A model generated the notes under the pieces. That model was given only the letters and a program-made list of their open reading frames with translations, was not told the DNA's origin and did no database searches. Shown in pieces: positions 43,054 through 51,444 of a stretch of DNA of 51,511 bases. Position 1 is the first letter of the stretch; each line of letters begins with the position of its first letter. Both the position numbers and the translations under genes were made by a program. The stretch is from an uncultured Erysipelotrichaceae bacterium (GTDB taxonomy: Bacteria > Bacillota_I > Bacilli_A > RFN20 > CAG-826). The stretch spans positions 1-51,511 of the forward strand of contig ONFU01000004.1 in assembly GCA_900317165.1 (NCBI GenBank), given 5' to 3'.

Positions 43054-43926
43054 CTATTCCCCCACGAGTCCCATGTAGTAACGTTTCTTATCGACGAAAT
43101 CTAGGAGCCATTTGCCTCCTTCGAGGAATGGCTTAAGGGCTTCCTTGGTAACGGTAGTCTTGAGTTCGCCCTCGTTCTTATAGGCGTTATAGACGATATC
43201 CTCGGCAAGTTGATGCATGGTCCAAGGGCCTTCATGGCCTTTGGTGTTCAAGATGGCCTTAAGGGTTGGGATAATCGCTTGTTTGGCCTCCTTATCCAAG
43301 GAAAAGCCAAAAGAGGAAAGTTCTTTCTCAAGGACATTCAAAGCGACTTTGGGGTCTTCGAGGACGAGGCGAAGCTTCTCTAGCCTCGTCTTGGTGATAA
43401 GAAGGCGGTAAGCCAAATCGGCCTTAGACGGGGACCCGCTCATATCGACATAGATCGCGAGGGTCCTTTCATCGACCTCCGACATATAATGAAGGAAATC
43501 GAGGAATTTCTTCTCGCTCGTCGCTGAACGCACCACCCAATCGGTGATATCGATGACGAGGATCCCGCTATAGGCGTGATTAAACCTCGCAAGGTATTTC
43601 TCGACCGCATCGTAAAGGGCGGTGAAGGCCGGAAAATCGGGGGCATTCGGCATCGAATAATCAAGGCTAAGCTCATAATGCCTTACCGGTCCTGAGAATT
43701 TCATCAACCCGTAATGGTCAAGAAGTTCCTCAAGAGATAAAAGGATCGTTTCGAAGTCATAGCCTTCGTTAGTGGAAAGGAAGAGGTTAGGCAAAACCAA
43801 AGAACCGCCGGAAGCGAGCTTCTTTTCCCCGATCCTCTCCAAGGTCGTCGCGAGGTCTTGAAGGCTTTCAAACCCCGGCTCCTTCGCTAAGGCTAGGAGC
43901 TTGTTTTCGAATTTTCGTTCAATCAT
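43054..43926 (-). CDS. Unknown 290-residue protein of the TraG-like operon
   Basis: A soluble protein with no motif I recognise. The middle (about residues 110-185) looks alpha/beta, with strands such as YSGILVIDITDWVV and RTLAIYVDMSGS; the C-terminal third is helical and ends in a winged-helix-like stretch (MHQLAEDIVYNAYKNEGELKTTVTKEALKPFL). I chose the second ATG, at 43926, because GGGAGG lies 6 nt before it while the first ATG directly abuts that site. It overlaps the end of the 1192-residue gene by 8 nt. The close coupling suggests a complex with the ATPase or the large protein. Confidence 0.7.
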   Translation of the reverse strand: MIERKFENKLLALAKEPGFESLQDLATTLERIGEKKLASGGSLVLPNLFLSTNEGYDFETILLSLEELLDHYGLMKFSGPVRHYELSLDYSMPNAPDFPAFTALYDAVEKYLARFNHAYSGILVIDITDWVVRSATSEKKFLDFLHYMSEVDERTLAIYVDMSGSPSKADLAYRLLITKTRLEKLRLVLEDPKVALNVLEKELSSFGFSLDKEAKQAIIPTLKAILNTKGHEGPWTMHQLAEDIVYNAYKNEGELKTTVTKEALKPFLEGGKWLLDFVDKKRYYMGLVGE

Positions 43927-46900
43927 CGTCATCCTCCCGTAATTGGATATTCTCTAATAGTTGATTAATTCTTGCTGGCGATTCCTCAAGGAAATAGTCA
44001 TCTTTGTGACGGACATCCTTATAGAAGATATATAAATCGCCAACTAAGTAATCCTCCGAATCCTCGGATGGGGTCGCTATCGTGTATGTTCGACCGAAGC
44101 CGTATATCTTCCCTACCTCGAGGAACCTAACTTTTTTCTTACCGAATTCATAAAAGAATTTCTCATTATCGCGATGGGTTAAGGTAAACGAATTGATAAG
44201 GTCGCTTTGGTCGATTTCGCCTAGAGCGCTACAGGCTTTATAGAAAACGGGGTAATCGGGATTCCTATATGAAGGCTCAATCCTTCTCGCGTTTATCGGT
44301 ACCTCGCGGACACACACTTTTTTCGCGGCCATGGCAATCTGATTCCATTGTTGTGGGGCCATCGCAAAGGCGAAATCCCCTAAAGCGTTTAGCGCGTTAT
44401 GTTCTTCTATGGACCCAAGCCTAAACGCTTCGAATTCGCCCCTAAGAGAAGCGAAGAAAAGCGACTTTTCGAAGCCAGTCAAAGGAAGGAGGATGTCCGT
44501 AAACCGATAATAATAGGCACCCATGCAAGAAGGGAAATCGTTCAAGCGGTATGGGGCGGCCTCCTCGATTTGAAGATAGGCGCTTTCGATTTTGCAAATA
44601 AGCTCGAATATTTGGTTGTCCTCGATTATCTTTCCTAAATCCTCGTCTTCAAGGCAAAGCAAGCAATGGAGCAAGGCCGAGAAATAGGAAGAAAGGACGG
44701 TGCTATCAAGCGCGGTTCCATTCTTAAACGAATTGAAGACATCGGCTGAGACGGGGAGTTTGGAAACGCCAAGGTTTTCTTCCTTAAGTAGTCCCGCTTC
44801 CTTGAATTTATGGGCAATGAAGCGGCTTGCGATATTAGAGAAAGGATAAACCGCGGTTAAGGAAAGTAAGCCCTCCTTATCCTTATCAAAAGAAGCGAAG
44901 GCTTGTTTAAACGCCTCAATCCCGTTTGTTCCTTGATCGGAATGGATGAAACGCCCATTTTCGATAAAGGTTTTTTCATCGAATGAGGATGCGCCGTCAA
45001 GGAGGTTGACAAGGTTTCTTTCATCAGCCAAAAGGATACCCGCGAACAAAGGGGAGAGGATGATATTTGGGTATTCTTTCTTCAATTTGATGTAACGGGG
45101 TTCCTCTTCGCTTAAACAGGATCCTAGGAAAGAAGATTCCTCAAGGTTTGACGACCTTTCGCCAGAATCCAAAAGGGTCGCTACTTCATCTATCAGTTCT
45201 TTGGTGACGTCAAGGCCCTTTTCTCCGATTTCCTGATTCAAGGAAAGCATATCGAGAATAGCAACGGCCTCGCCGCGAGGATCAAGAAGCTCGAGTTGCT
45301 CCTTGACGGAAAGACTGAGGAAGGCCTTATCTAAACCAAGGATATTCCAAGCCTCCATCCTCAGATAGGGGAAATCCGTTTTCCTTGAAATGTCATAACT
45401 ATACAAAGCCGCCCTCACCTTTTGGAGGTTTTCGAGTTTGTTGAGTTCTTTATCGATAAAAGGCAAGACGCGGCATAGCCTTAATCCCAATCTATAGGAG
45501 ACGTTCGCCCATTGGAAACGGAAGGTCTTCCCTTTGAATCCTTCCCCATCATCCATATATTCAGTATTCAAGGCGTTCAATAATTCGTTCGGGGAATGGA
45601 AAGAGGAGGCCTCCAAAACCAAGAAGCCCATACCATCTTCTCCTTCGATCCTTAAGATATCGTTAATTCCGATGCCTTTTATCGACTCATCCTTTTCGCC
45701 CAAGATGAGGAATGTTTGGGTAAATGGATTGACCTCCATTTTGTTTCTCCATAAAGAAGAAGGAATATGGATTTCCTCTTTTTTATCGAAAAATAGATGC
45801 AGGCCCCTCCTATTTGCCTCATAGACGAAAGTGGAGAATTCGTTTTGGGAAAGGCTATATTCCTCCACTACTTCTTTGACGTTGATTTCCTTTGATTCTC
45901 TAGCCTTATCGAAAGCCTCTTGGTAATTGGTCTTTTTGATGTCATCGAGAAGGCCATAATCAAAGAGGAAGGCCAACCCCATGCAGAAATCAGAGAAGAC
46001 GATATCCTTCTCGCCAATTTTATCGTAACCGTTGATGTCTTTAGGCGCGAAGGATTTCACAAGCTGATCGAAAGGAACGAGGAGGTCGCTTTTCTTCTCC
46101 CAGTTTTCGAAATTGTAGAAAAAGTTCCTTAAGGCCCAACAATCATGTTCGAAGGAGGCGAACCTCTTCATCAAGCAATCCTTCGTGTAGCATTCCCTGA
46201 TTTCCCGATAAACAAGGTTGCCATCGACGTGTGATTTATTGGATAAAGCCGCGTGGACCAAGGGGCTACCGGATTTAGCGAATAAAGCAGAGGAAATATC
46301 CTCTATTGGGGAGGAATCCAAAACCTTCTTGTAGAGTAAGGGTGACCTAGAGGGAGCTAGATAATGGAAATCGTCGGAGAAACCGATATGGGGGATCGGC
46401 GATTCATGCCCACCCATAGGAATTGCGATATCTTGGATCGTCTTATCCCAGGTCCCTAGATAATAGGCGGCCTTCTCCATCATGGAATCCTTTGGCGAGA
46501 GGAAAAGGGAATCCGCGAATGGGCTTTGGAGGCCGATTACGGTGACTGGGAAGCCTAGTTCCTTGGAAAGCGATTCCTCCATATAGGCATAGGAGGTTGG
46601 ACGAGGGATAAGGATATAGAGCCTCCTCACCTCATCGATATACCTCATTTCGTTGAGGAAGTCCCATAAGCGGTTGTTCTCATCCGCTAAATAGACGACA
46701 ACATGGTCTTCTCTCATGTCGTCGCAATCGCCGATACGGAAGCGAATTAGCGAGGACATGTATTCGTTATGCTTTAAAGCCTCGAAATAACGATTGATGT
46801 TAAAAGTGAAGAAAACGTCCTCATCGACGAATAGATCCATCGGCTTATCGAAGCCCTTCATGGAGGAAGCGACACCCTTCATTACGTCAACGACATCCTC

Positions 46901-47497
46901 GTTGGCCCCGCAAATGTGGAAGGTCTCCCCATTAAATCCTCTTTCAAAACAGTCCTTGATTAAGGCTGATACGGTGAATTGGACCGCGGACCTACGGAAG
47001 ATATGGTATTTGATTCCAACTTTATTAACGATTTGCACATCGCTTGAATAATTCGGTTGCTCTTCCACGACATAGATATAGACGTTCGCGGTTTTTCTAA
47101 TCCTTGGGAGATTTCCGAGAATCATATCCCTCGCTTCTTTGGCTTCTTCGGTCTGAGGGGAAGGGAAGAAGACGATGGCTTCGTCTTTTTTGCTGACCCT
47201 CAATAGCCTGCCGAATTCCTCAAGAGGATAATTTTCCTCATTTCCTTCTTTGCATAAAGGAATGTATTCGGCGTCGAGGAGCCCTTCTTTGTCTATTTTG
47301 GCCAAGGACAAAAGGAACGGAAGTGCTTCCTCAGCCTCGCCGATAATGAAAATGTCGCGGTCTTTGGCTGCGCTTAAATCATAAAAACGCGTTTCTTCAA
47401 CATAGTTGAGTTCGTTGATGATAGCGTCTGCGCGGTCAGCCTCAAAATAGGCGTCGCCTTCATCGATATCAGCTGGGTTGAGGTGGAAATATCGCAT
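43919..47497 (-). CDS. Very large unknown protein (1192 residues) downstream of clpP
   Basis: A soluble protein with no signal peptide or clear membrane helix. The first 380 or so residues look like two or three alternating beta/alpha units of Rossmann type (RDIFIIGEAEEALPFLLSLA, ETFHICGANEDVVDVMKGVA, RRLYILIPRPTSYAY), somewhat like the RCK or TrkA-N units of ion-channel regulators. The middle and C-terminal parts are mostly helical and acidic, without known motifs, and the end is DDDD. It starts 3 nt after the clpP stop, with AAGGAT as ribosome site, and is followed by the 290-residue protein and the TraG-like ATPase. It is the core unknown of this operon. I assign no function. Confidence 0.7.
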   Translation of the reverse strand: MRYFHLNPADIDEGDAYFEADRADAIINELNYVEETRFYDLSAAKDRDIFIIGEAEEALPFLLSLAKIDKEGLLDAEYIPLCKEGNEENYPLEEFGRLLRVSKKDEAIVFFPSPQTEEAKEARDMILGNLPRIRKTANVYIYVVEEQPNYSSDVQIVNKVGIKYHIFRRSAVQFTVSALIKDCFERGFNGETFHICGANEDVVDVMKGVASSMKGFDKPMDLFVDEDVFFTFNINRYFEALKHNEYMSSLIRFRIGDCDDMREDHVVVYLADENNRLWDFLNEMRYIDEVRRLYILIPRPTSYAYMEESLSKELGFPVTVIGLQSPFADSLFLSPKDSMMEKAAYYLGTWDKTIQDIAIPMGGHESPIPHIGFSDDFHYLAPSRSPLLYKKVLDSSPIEDISSALFAKSGSPLVHAALSNKSHVDGNLVYREIRECYTKDCLMKRFASFEHDCWALRNFFYNFENWEKKSDLLVPFDQLVKSFAPKDINGYDKIGEKDIVFSDFCMGLAFLFDYGLLDDIKKTNYQEAFDKARESKEINVKEVVEEYSLSQNEFSTFVYEANRRGLHLFFDKKEEIHIPSSLWRNKMEVNPFTQTFLILGEKDESIKGIGINDILRIEGEDGMGFLVLEASSFHSPNELLNALNTEYMDDGEGFKGKTFRFQWANVSYRLGLRLCRVLPFIDKELNKLENLQKVRAALYSYDISRKTDFPYLRMEAWNILGLDKAFLSLSVKEQLELLDPRGEAVAILDMLSLNQEIGEKGLDVTKELIDEVATLLDSGERSSNLEESSFLGSCLSEEEPRYIKLKKEYPNIILSPLFAGILLADERNLVNLLDGASSFDEKTFIENGRFIHSDQGTNGIEAFKQAFASFDKDKEGLLSLTAVYPFSNIASRFIAHKFKEAGLLKEENLGVSKLPVSADVFNSFKNGTALDSTVLSSYFSALLHCLLCLEDEDLGKIIEDNQIFELICKIESAYLQIEEAAPYRLNDFPSCMGAYYYRFTDILLPLTGFEKSLFFASLRGEFEAFRLGSIEEHNALNALGDFAFAMAPQQWNQIAMAAKKVCVREVPINARRIEPSYRNPDYPVFYKACSALGEIDQSDLINSFTLTHRDNEKFFYEFGKKKVRFLEVGKIYGFGRTYTIATPSEDSEDYLVGDLYIFYKDVRHKDDYFLEESPARINQLLENIQLREDDDD

Positions 47498-47500
47498 GCT

Positions 47501-48097
47501 TTATCCTTCGACTTTGCCGGTTTTACCGCTTTGGATGACCTTATCGGCCAAACCCATCGCAATGGCTTCTTCGGGATCGAGGTAATTATCCTTTTCGCAA
47601 GCGATATGGATTTCATCGAGGCTCTTGCCGGAAGCGTCGGAAAGGATGGTCTCGAGTTTGCGTCTGGTGTTGCTCATCTCTTCGGCGATGCCGACGAGAT
47701 CGGTTTCCTTTAGCCCGGAGATGGAAGCGTTGCTCCAAGGTTGGTGAATCATAAGCTCGCTATGGGCGGTCATGTAACGGTGGCCTTTTTCGCCGGAAGC
47801 GAAGATGACAGCGGCCATTGAGGCGGCGATGCCATAGCAAACGGTGTAAATAGGCGATTTCACGAGGGCCATGTTATCGACAATCGTCAAACCAGCCGTG
47901 ACGGAACCGCCGCCGGAATTGATATAAAGATAGATGGGGTCATTGGATTGCTGGTCCATATGGCGGAGCAACAGCATGACTTTGAGGGCAAGGTCATCCG
48001 AAATCGCTTCGGCGATGACAATGTTCCTTTGGTTTTGAAATTCCTCCATTATCTCACCCGAAAGAATCGGGAACGACAAACCTTTGACTTCTTCCAT
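47501..48097 (-). CDS. clpP: ClpP-family serine protease
   Basis: A 198-residue ClpP-like peptidase. The catalytic triad is Ser93 in GIAASMAAV, His118 in MIHQPW and Asp170 in CEKDNYLDPEEA; YINSGGGSVTAG is also typical. The N-terminal 30 residues differ from the usual ClpP start. ClpP normally forms a barrel fed by a Clp ATPase, but no ClpX, ClpA or ClpC gene is nearby, and instead an unknown 1192-residue gene follows in the same operon. GGAAGG precedes the ATG. A TATAAA at 48142-48147 (minus strand) is a possible -10 box. Housekeeping ClpP or a second copy dedicated to this operon: the sequence alone does not decide. Confidence 0.88.
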   Translation of the reverse strand: MEEVKGLSFPILSGEIMEEFQNQRNIVIAEAISDDLALKVMLLLRHMDQQSNDPIYLYINSGGGSVTAGLTIVDNMALVKSPIYTVCYGIAASMAAVIFASGEKGHRYMTAHSELMIHQPWSNASISGLKETDLVGIAEEMSNTRRKLETILSDASGKSLDEIHIACEKDNYLDPEEAIAMGLADKVIQSGKTGKVEG

Positions 48098-48195
48098 TAT
48101 TGTTTACCTTCCTTCCGAACGGCTTTTTGTGTGTTATTAAGTTTATAGGTTTTCTTATACAAAGAAAAGGAAATCAGGAAGAAAAGCTCATAGTC

Positions 48196-48224
48196 TTCAA
48201 AAAGATGGGCCTAGAGGATATTAT
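48196..48224 (+). promoter_or_regulatory. Putative promoter of the TIR-Nudix pair
   Basis: TTCAAA (48196-48201) and TATTAT (48219-48224) are separated by 17 nt, matching consensus at 4 and 5 of 6 positions. Transcription would start near 48231, just before the GAGGAA ribosome site. Confidence 0.5.
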
Positions 48225-48243
48225 TATTTATCGAGGAACCAAC

Positions 48244-49413
48244 ATGATACGCGAAGTTGACTGGAAGAATAAGGAAATCGAGACGTTCATTTGCTATCGC
48301 AGCAGCGGCAAATGGGTGGGCGCGGCCATTTTGGCGGCCATGGAAAGAGAGAAGGAATGGGATTACGAAAGGGTTTGGTATTCCCAAAAGCAAGGGGCCG
48401 GCAACTACGTTTCCGATATCCCTCTCCTTTTAGGCTCCGCGAATAACGTCATCATCGTTTTCGTTAGGGGCTTCACCTACGATTTCTTCAAAGACGGCAA
48501 ATTCAACGAGAACTGTGTCACAGCGAAGGAGCTCGCGGCCATCGATAGAAGATACGATGAAATCAAAATCGTTCCTGTCTATATCGATAACTATGTGCCT
48601 GATGAATCGGAGATATCCACGATTGCCGATGCGATTTTGGCGATAAACGGCCCCCGTTATTTCCGCGATAAGGAAACAATCATGAAGTTCTGGGGCTACA
48701 AGAACCGCGTCGAGCTCGACTCCGAGAAAGTCGCTTCCGAAGCCGAGATGGATATGTGGCTAGACAAGAACCTCAAAAAGGAGCTTAGCCCAAAAATCAT
48801 CGCCCCCGTGGAGACGATTTCCTATTTCAAAAGCGATGATTACGATGATATGTTCCGTCAGCTTCTTCGCGATGAGAACAAATACCAGAACATGGCTTAT
48901 TTCGGATACGGCGGATCGGTATTCAAGAAAGACCTCTTCGGAGGGTCGATTAGGTATAACGACATCGTTTCCAAAAAATATAAGCATAAATCCATAAGGA
49001 TCCTTCTCCGTGACCCCGACATTGAGGAAATGGAAGAAAAAATCGATAACGCTAGACCGGAAGTCAAAAGGCCAAGGAACAAATCCGAAGGTATCCGCGA
49101 CCTTATCGACTACTACAGTAAGAACGATCCAGGCTTAGATATGGAGATAAGGTTCTACGAACACCACCCAATCCTTAAGGGTTGTATATTCTGCGACGCG
49201 GAATGGAATCCAAAAGTCGGGTTGATCAATATTGAATCCGCCTACGGGGAAAGATACCAAAAAAGCGGGGGAAGTCCTTTTAAGGGCGATGATTCGGACA
49301 TGATCTTCATCAACGCCGAAACAAAGGAAAACGGACAGGCTACCAAAATGCTTAAAGCCATCCTTTCACAGTTCAATTACGAATGGAATAAAGGGAAGAA
49401 GGCCATAAAATGA
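48244..49413 (+). CDS. TIR-domain protein with C-terminal sensor-like domain
   Basis: A 389-residue soluble protein. An N-terminal TIR domain (about residues 12-125) shows the fold in order: ETFICYRSSGKWVGAAIL, a YSQKQGAGNYVSDIP loop, NNVIIVFV, and CVTAKEL, where Glu96 matches the catalytic Glu of NAD-cleaving TIR enzymes, then IVPVYID. After a linker the C-terminal half (about 200-385) contains IRILLRDPDIEEM and MEIRFYEHHPILKGCIF, resembling ligand- or damage-sensing domains fused to bacterial immune effectors; its exact family is not known to me. I chose ATG at 48244 with GAGGAA upstream; the frame is open back to 48100, but the extra residues do not look like protein. It overlaps the Nudix gene by 4 nt and is divergent from clpP. 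Confidence 0.82.
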   Translation: MIREVDWKNKEIETFICYRSSGKWVGAAILAAMEREKEWDYERVWYSQKQGAGNYVSDIPLLLGSANNVIIVFVRGFTYDFFKDGKFNENCVTAKELAAIDRRYDEIKIVPVYIDNYVPDESEISTIADAILAINGPRYFRDKETIMKFWGYKNRVELDSEKVASEAEMDMWLDKNLKKELSPKIIAPVETISYFKSDDYDDMFRQLLRDENKYQNMAYFGYGGSVFKKDLFGGSIRYNDIVSKKYKHKSIRILLRDPDIEEMEEKIDNARPEVKRPRNKSEGIRDLIDYYSKNDPGLDMEIRFYEHHPILKGCIFCDAEWNPKVGLINIESAYGERYQKSGGSPFKGDDSDMIFINAETKENGQATKMLKAILSQFNYEWNKGKKAIK

Positions 49414-49967
49414 GCGACCCATTATGCGATAATCCATTGAATCTCGTCCTTGAGGACCCCTATTACCCAAAAGGAGAAATGGCCCCCGTTCCCCGTGAAT
49501 GCTCTCGCGGAATCATCATCAACGATAAAGGCGAGATAGCCCTTCATCATGTTCACCGTAACGATAAATATGGGGATTCAATCTATTACGAACTTCCTGG
49601 CGGAGGCGCGGAAAACGAAGAAACCCCTTTTGAAGCGTTGCAAAGGGAAATCGATGAGGAGATGGGTTATTCCATTAAGGAGATTTGCTATCTAGGAGAG
49701 GTCCTTGACGCCTACAATCTTTCAAAACGTTATAACCATCATTCATTCTTTCTAGCAAGGATAAGCGGGGAAACGAGGAAACATTTCGTTTCGGCAGGCG
49801 ATTTCCTAATCAAGGAAACCCCCTTCTTCGATAGGCATGATGCCCTTGAATTATTAAGGAACCAACATGAAGGCGGGTTTGAGGGATTAGTAAAGCAACG
49901 CGAACTCCCCTTTTTGGAATTAGCGGTCGAAATCCTGGATAAACACCCCGAGATTATCGGTCTATGA
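49410..49967 (+). CDS. Nudix hydrolase coupled to the TIR gene
   Basis: A 185-residue Nudix protein. The box is complete: Gly65, Glu71, Arg79-Glu80, Glu83-Glu84 and Gly86 fit GX5EX7REUXEEXGU. Family members hydrolyse nucleoside diphosphates linked to another group, such as ADP-ribose or NAD. The ATGA overlap with the TIR gene means both are made together. If the TIR enzyme cuts NAD, this hydrolase could remove or convert ADP-ribose products; that link is inferred. It ends before a 78-nt gap with a weak hairpin. Confidence 0.88.
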   Translation: MSDPLCDNPLNLVLEDPYYPKGEMAPVPRECSRGIIINDKGEIALHHVHRNDKYGDSIYYELPGGGAENEETPFEALQREIDEEMGYSIKEICYLGEVLDAYNLSKRYNHHSFFLARISGETRKHFVSAGDFLIKETPFFDRHDALELLRNQHEGGFEGLVKQRELPFLELAVEILDKHPEIIGL

Positions 49968-50045
49968 TTCTTCAAGGAATCAAATTTATTGATTCATCGT
50001 CGTTAGACTCCTACAATATGCCTTGCCTTTAAGGGCAACTCTTTT

Positions 50046-50366
50046 ATGGATAACGAAGAAACAATTCGCCTAGTCGAGGCGACAATCGACAAAATACGTC
50101 CATTCCTTCGTAGGGATGGCGGGGATATTGAGCTCATCGGTTTCCGCGATGGGATCGTTTATGTATCGATGGTCGGGGCCTGCCAAGGCTGCGTCATGGC
50201 CTCCGATGATATTTCAACCGGCGTTGAGGTCATCGTCATGGAAGAGGTCCCTGGAGTCCTCGGGGTCAGAATGGATGATATCCCACCAGATTTATATGAT
50301 GCCTACCTCAAAAGAAAGCAAGAAGCCGCGATTAAGGCCGTGATGGAGGCTAGCGAAGGTAATTAA
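50046..50366 (+). CDS. NifU-like iron-sulfur scaffold protein
   Basis: A 106-residue protein matching the C-terminal NifU domain (Nfu type): IRPFLRRDGGDIELIGF near residue 17 and the cluster-binding CQGC in MVGACQGCVMAS. Such proteins hold or deliver an Fe-S cluster. It is a stand-alone domain without the N-terminal IscU or A-type part. The ribosome site (AAGGG) is weak and about 11 nt from the ATG. The mechanosensitive channel gene follows after 2 nt. Confidence 0.9.
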   Translation: MDNEETIRLVEATIDKIRPFLRRDGGDIELIGFRDGIVYVSMVGACQGCVMASDDISTGVEVIVMEEVPGVLGVRMDDIPPDLYDAYLKRKQEAAIKAVMEASEGN

Positions 50367-50368
50367 GG

Positions 50369-51409
50369 ATGAACTGGGAAGAATTTTGGAATAAAGTCGT
50401 TAGTTTCTTCCAAGACAATGTTTGGAACATTGTTAAGTTCTTTTCGATTTTGATTATCGGTTGGATCCTTATTTGGATCATTATGGGAAGCCTCCGCCGC
50501 ATCTTTAGATATAGGAAGATGGACGAGGTGGCCGCGAAATTTATCCTCGCGATAATCCGTTTCTTCCTTTTCCTAACACTTGTATTGGTCCTTTTGGCCA
50601 TCGTCGGCGTGCCGATTTCCGGAATCACCACTTCCTTATCCGCGGCAATCCTTGCTATAGGCGTCGCCTTGAAGGAATTCCTATCTAACGTCGCGAGTGG
50701 ATTGATCCTTGTTGGCAGTAAGAAATACAAAACCGGCGATTATATCATCGTCGCGGGAGTCGAGGGTTCCATCATCGATATCAATTTCCTCTTCACTTCC
50801 CTAAAAACCCCAGACAGCAAACTCGTCACCTTGCCAAATAGCACGATGACGGGGTCGCCCGTTACCAATTTGGGCGCCTTCCCCCTTCGTAGGGTCAGCT
50901 TCAATTTCGGGGTGGCCTATGAATCCGATACGGCTTTGGTCGCCAAGGTCGTCACCGACGTTATGAAGAGCAACGGCAAGATTTACCTTGATCCAATGCC
51001 CTCCTGCCGTTTGAAGGAATTAAACGAATCATCCATCTCCTTCTTCGCCACTTGTTGGTGTGACAAAGAGGATTATTGGGACGTCTATTATTACGTAATG
51101 GAACACGTCTTCGATGAATTCAAACGTAATCACATCGTTATCCCCTACAAGCAGATTGAGCTTAGGGAAAGAAAGGATAACGTTGTCATGTCCCCCGCAT
51201 CTTCCCTTCCTCACCGCGTTGAGAAGGTTAGGGAAGCAAGCCGTAGAAAACTCACCTACGAAGAGCTTGAAGGCATGAGCCTAAAGGACATTGCTAGGGA
51301 AATGAAACTCGAGGCCGAAAGAAAAGAAAACGAGCGTAAGGAAAAAGGTTCGAAGAAAACCTCAAAGAAGGGTTCGAAGAAGAACCCTGAAAAAACCAAA
51401 GAAGAGTAA
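50369..51409 (+). CDS. MscS-type mechanosensitive channel
   Basis: A 346-residue membrane protein of the small mechanosensitive channel family. Membrane segments lie near residues 20-42, 60-85 and 90-115; the last is the pore helix (LSAAILAIGVALKEFLSNVASGLILV). A soluble beta domain follows (YKTGDYIIVAGVEGSIIDINFLFTSLKT, LPNSTMTGSPVTN). The last 60 residues are highly charged and Lys-rich. It should release solutes under hypo-osmotic stress. GAAGG lies 9 nt before the ATG. Confidence 0.93.
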   Translation: MNWEEFWNKVVSFFQDNVWNIVKFFSILIIGWILIWIIMGSLRRIFRYRKMDEVAAKFILAIIRFFLFLTLVLVLLAIVGVPISGITTSLSAAILAIGVALKEFLSNVASGLILVGSKKYKTGDYIIVAGVEGSIIDINFLFTSLKTPDSKLVTLPNSTMTGSPVTNLGAFPLRRVSFNFGVAYESDTALVAKVVTDVMKSNGKIYLDPMPSCRLKELNESSISFFATCWCDKEDYWDVYYYVMEHVFDEFKRNHIVIPYKQIELRERKDNVVMSPASSLPHRVEKVREASRRKLTYEELEGMSLKDIAREMKLEAERKENERKEKGSKKTSKKGSKKNPEKTKEE

Positions 51410-51421
51410 ACGAATAATTAT

Positions 51422-51444
51422 CCACCGGACAATCCGGTGGTTTT
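51422..51444 (+). terminator. Rho-independent terminator after the MscS gene
   Basis: CCACCGGA (51422-51429) pairs with TCCGGTGG (51433-51440) around a CAA loop, followed by TTTT. Confidence 0.88.

Noticed and set aside
43927-43932. First ATG of the 290-residue gene at 43932
   Set aside because: It directly abuts the GGGAGG site, leaving no spacing; the ATG at 43926 is 6 nt away.
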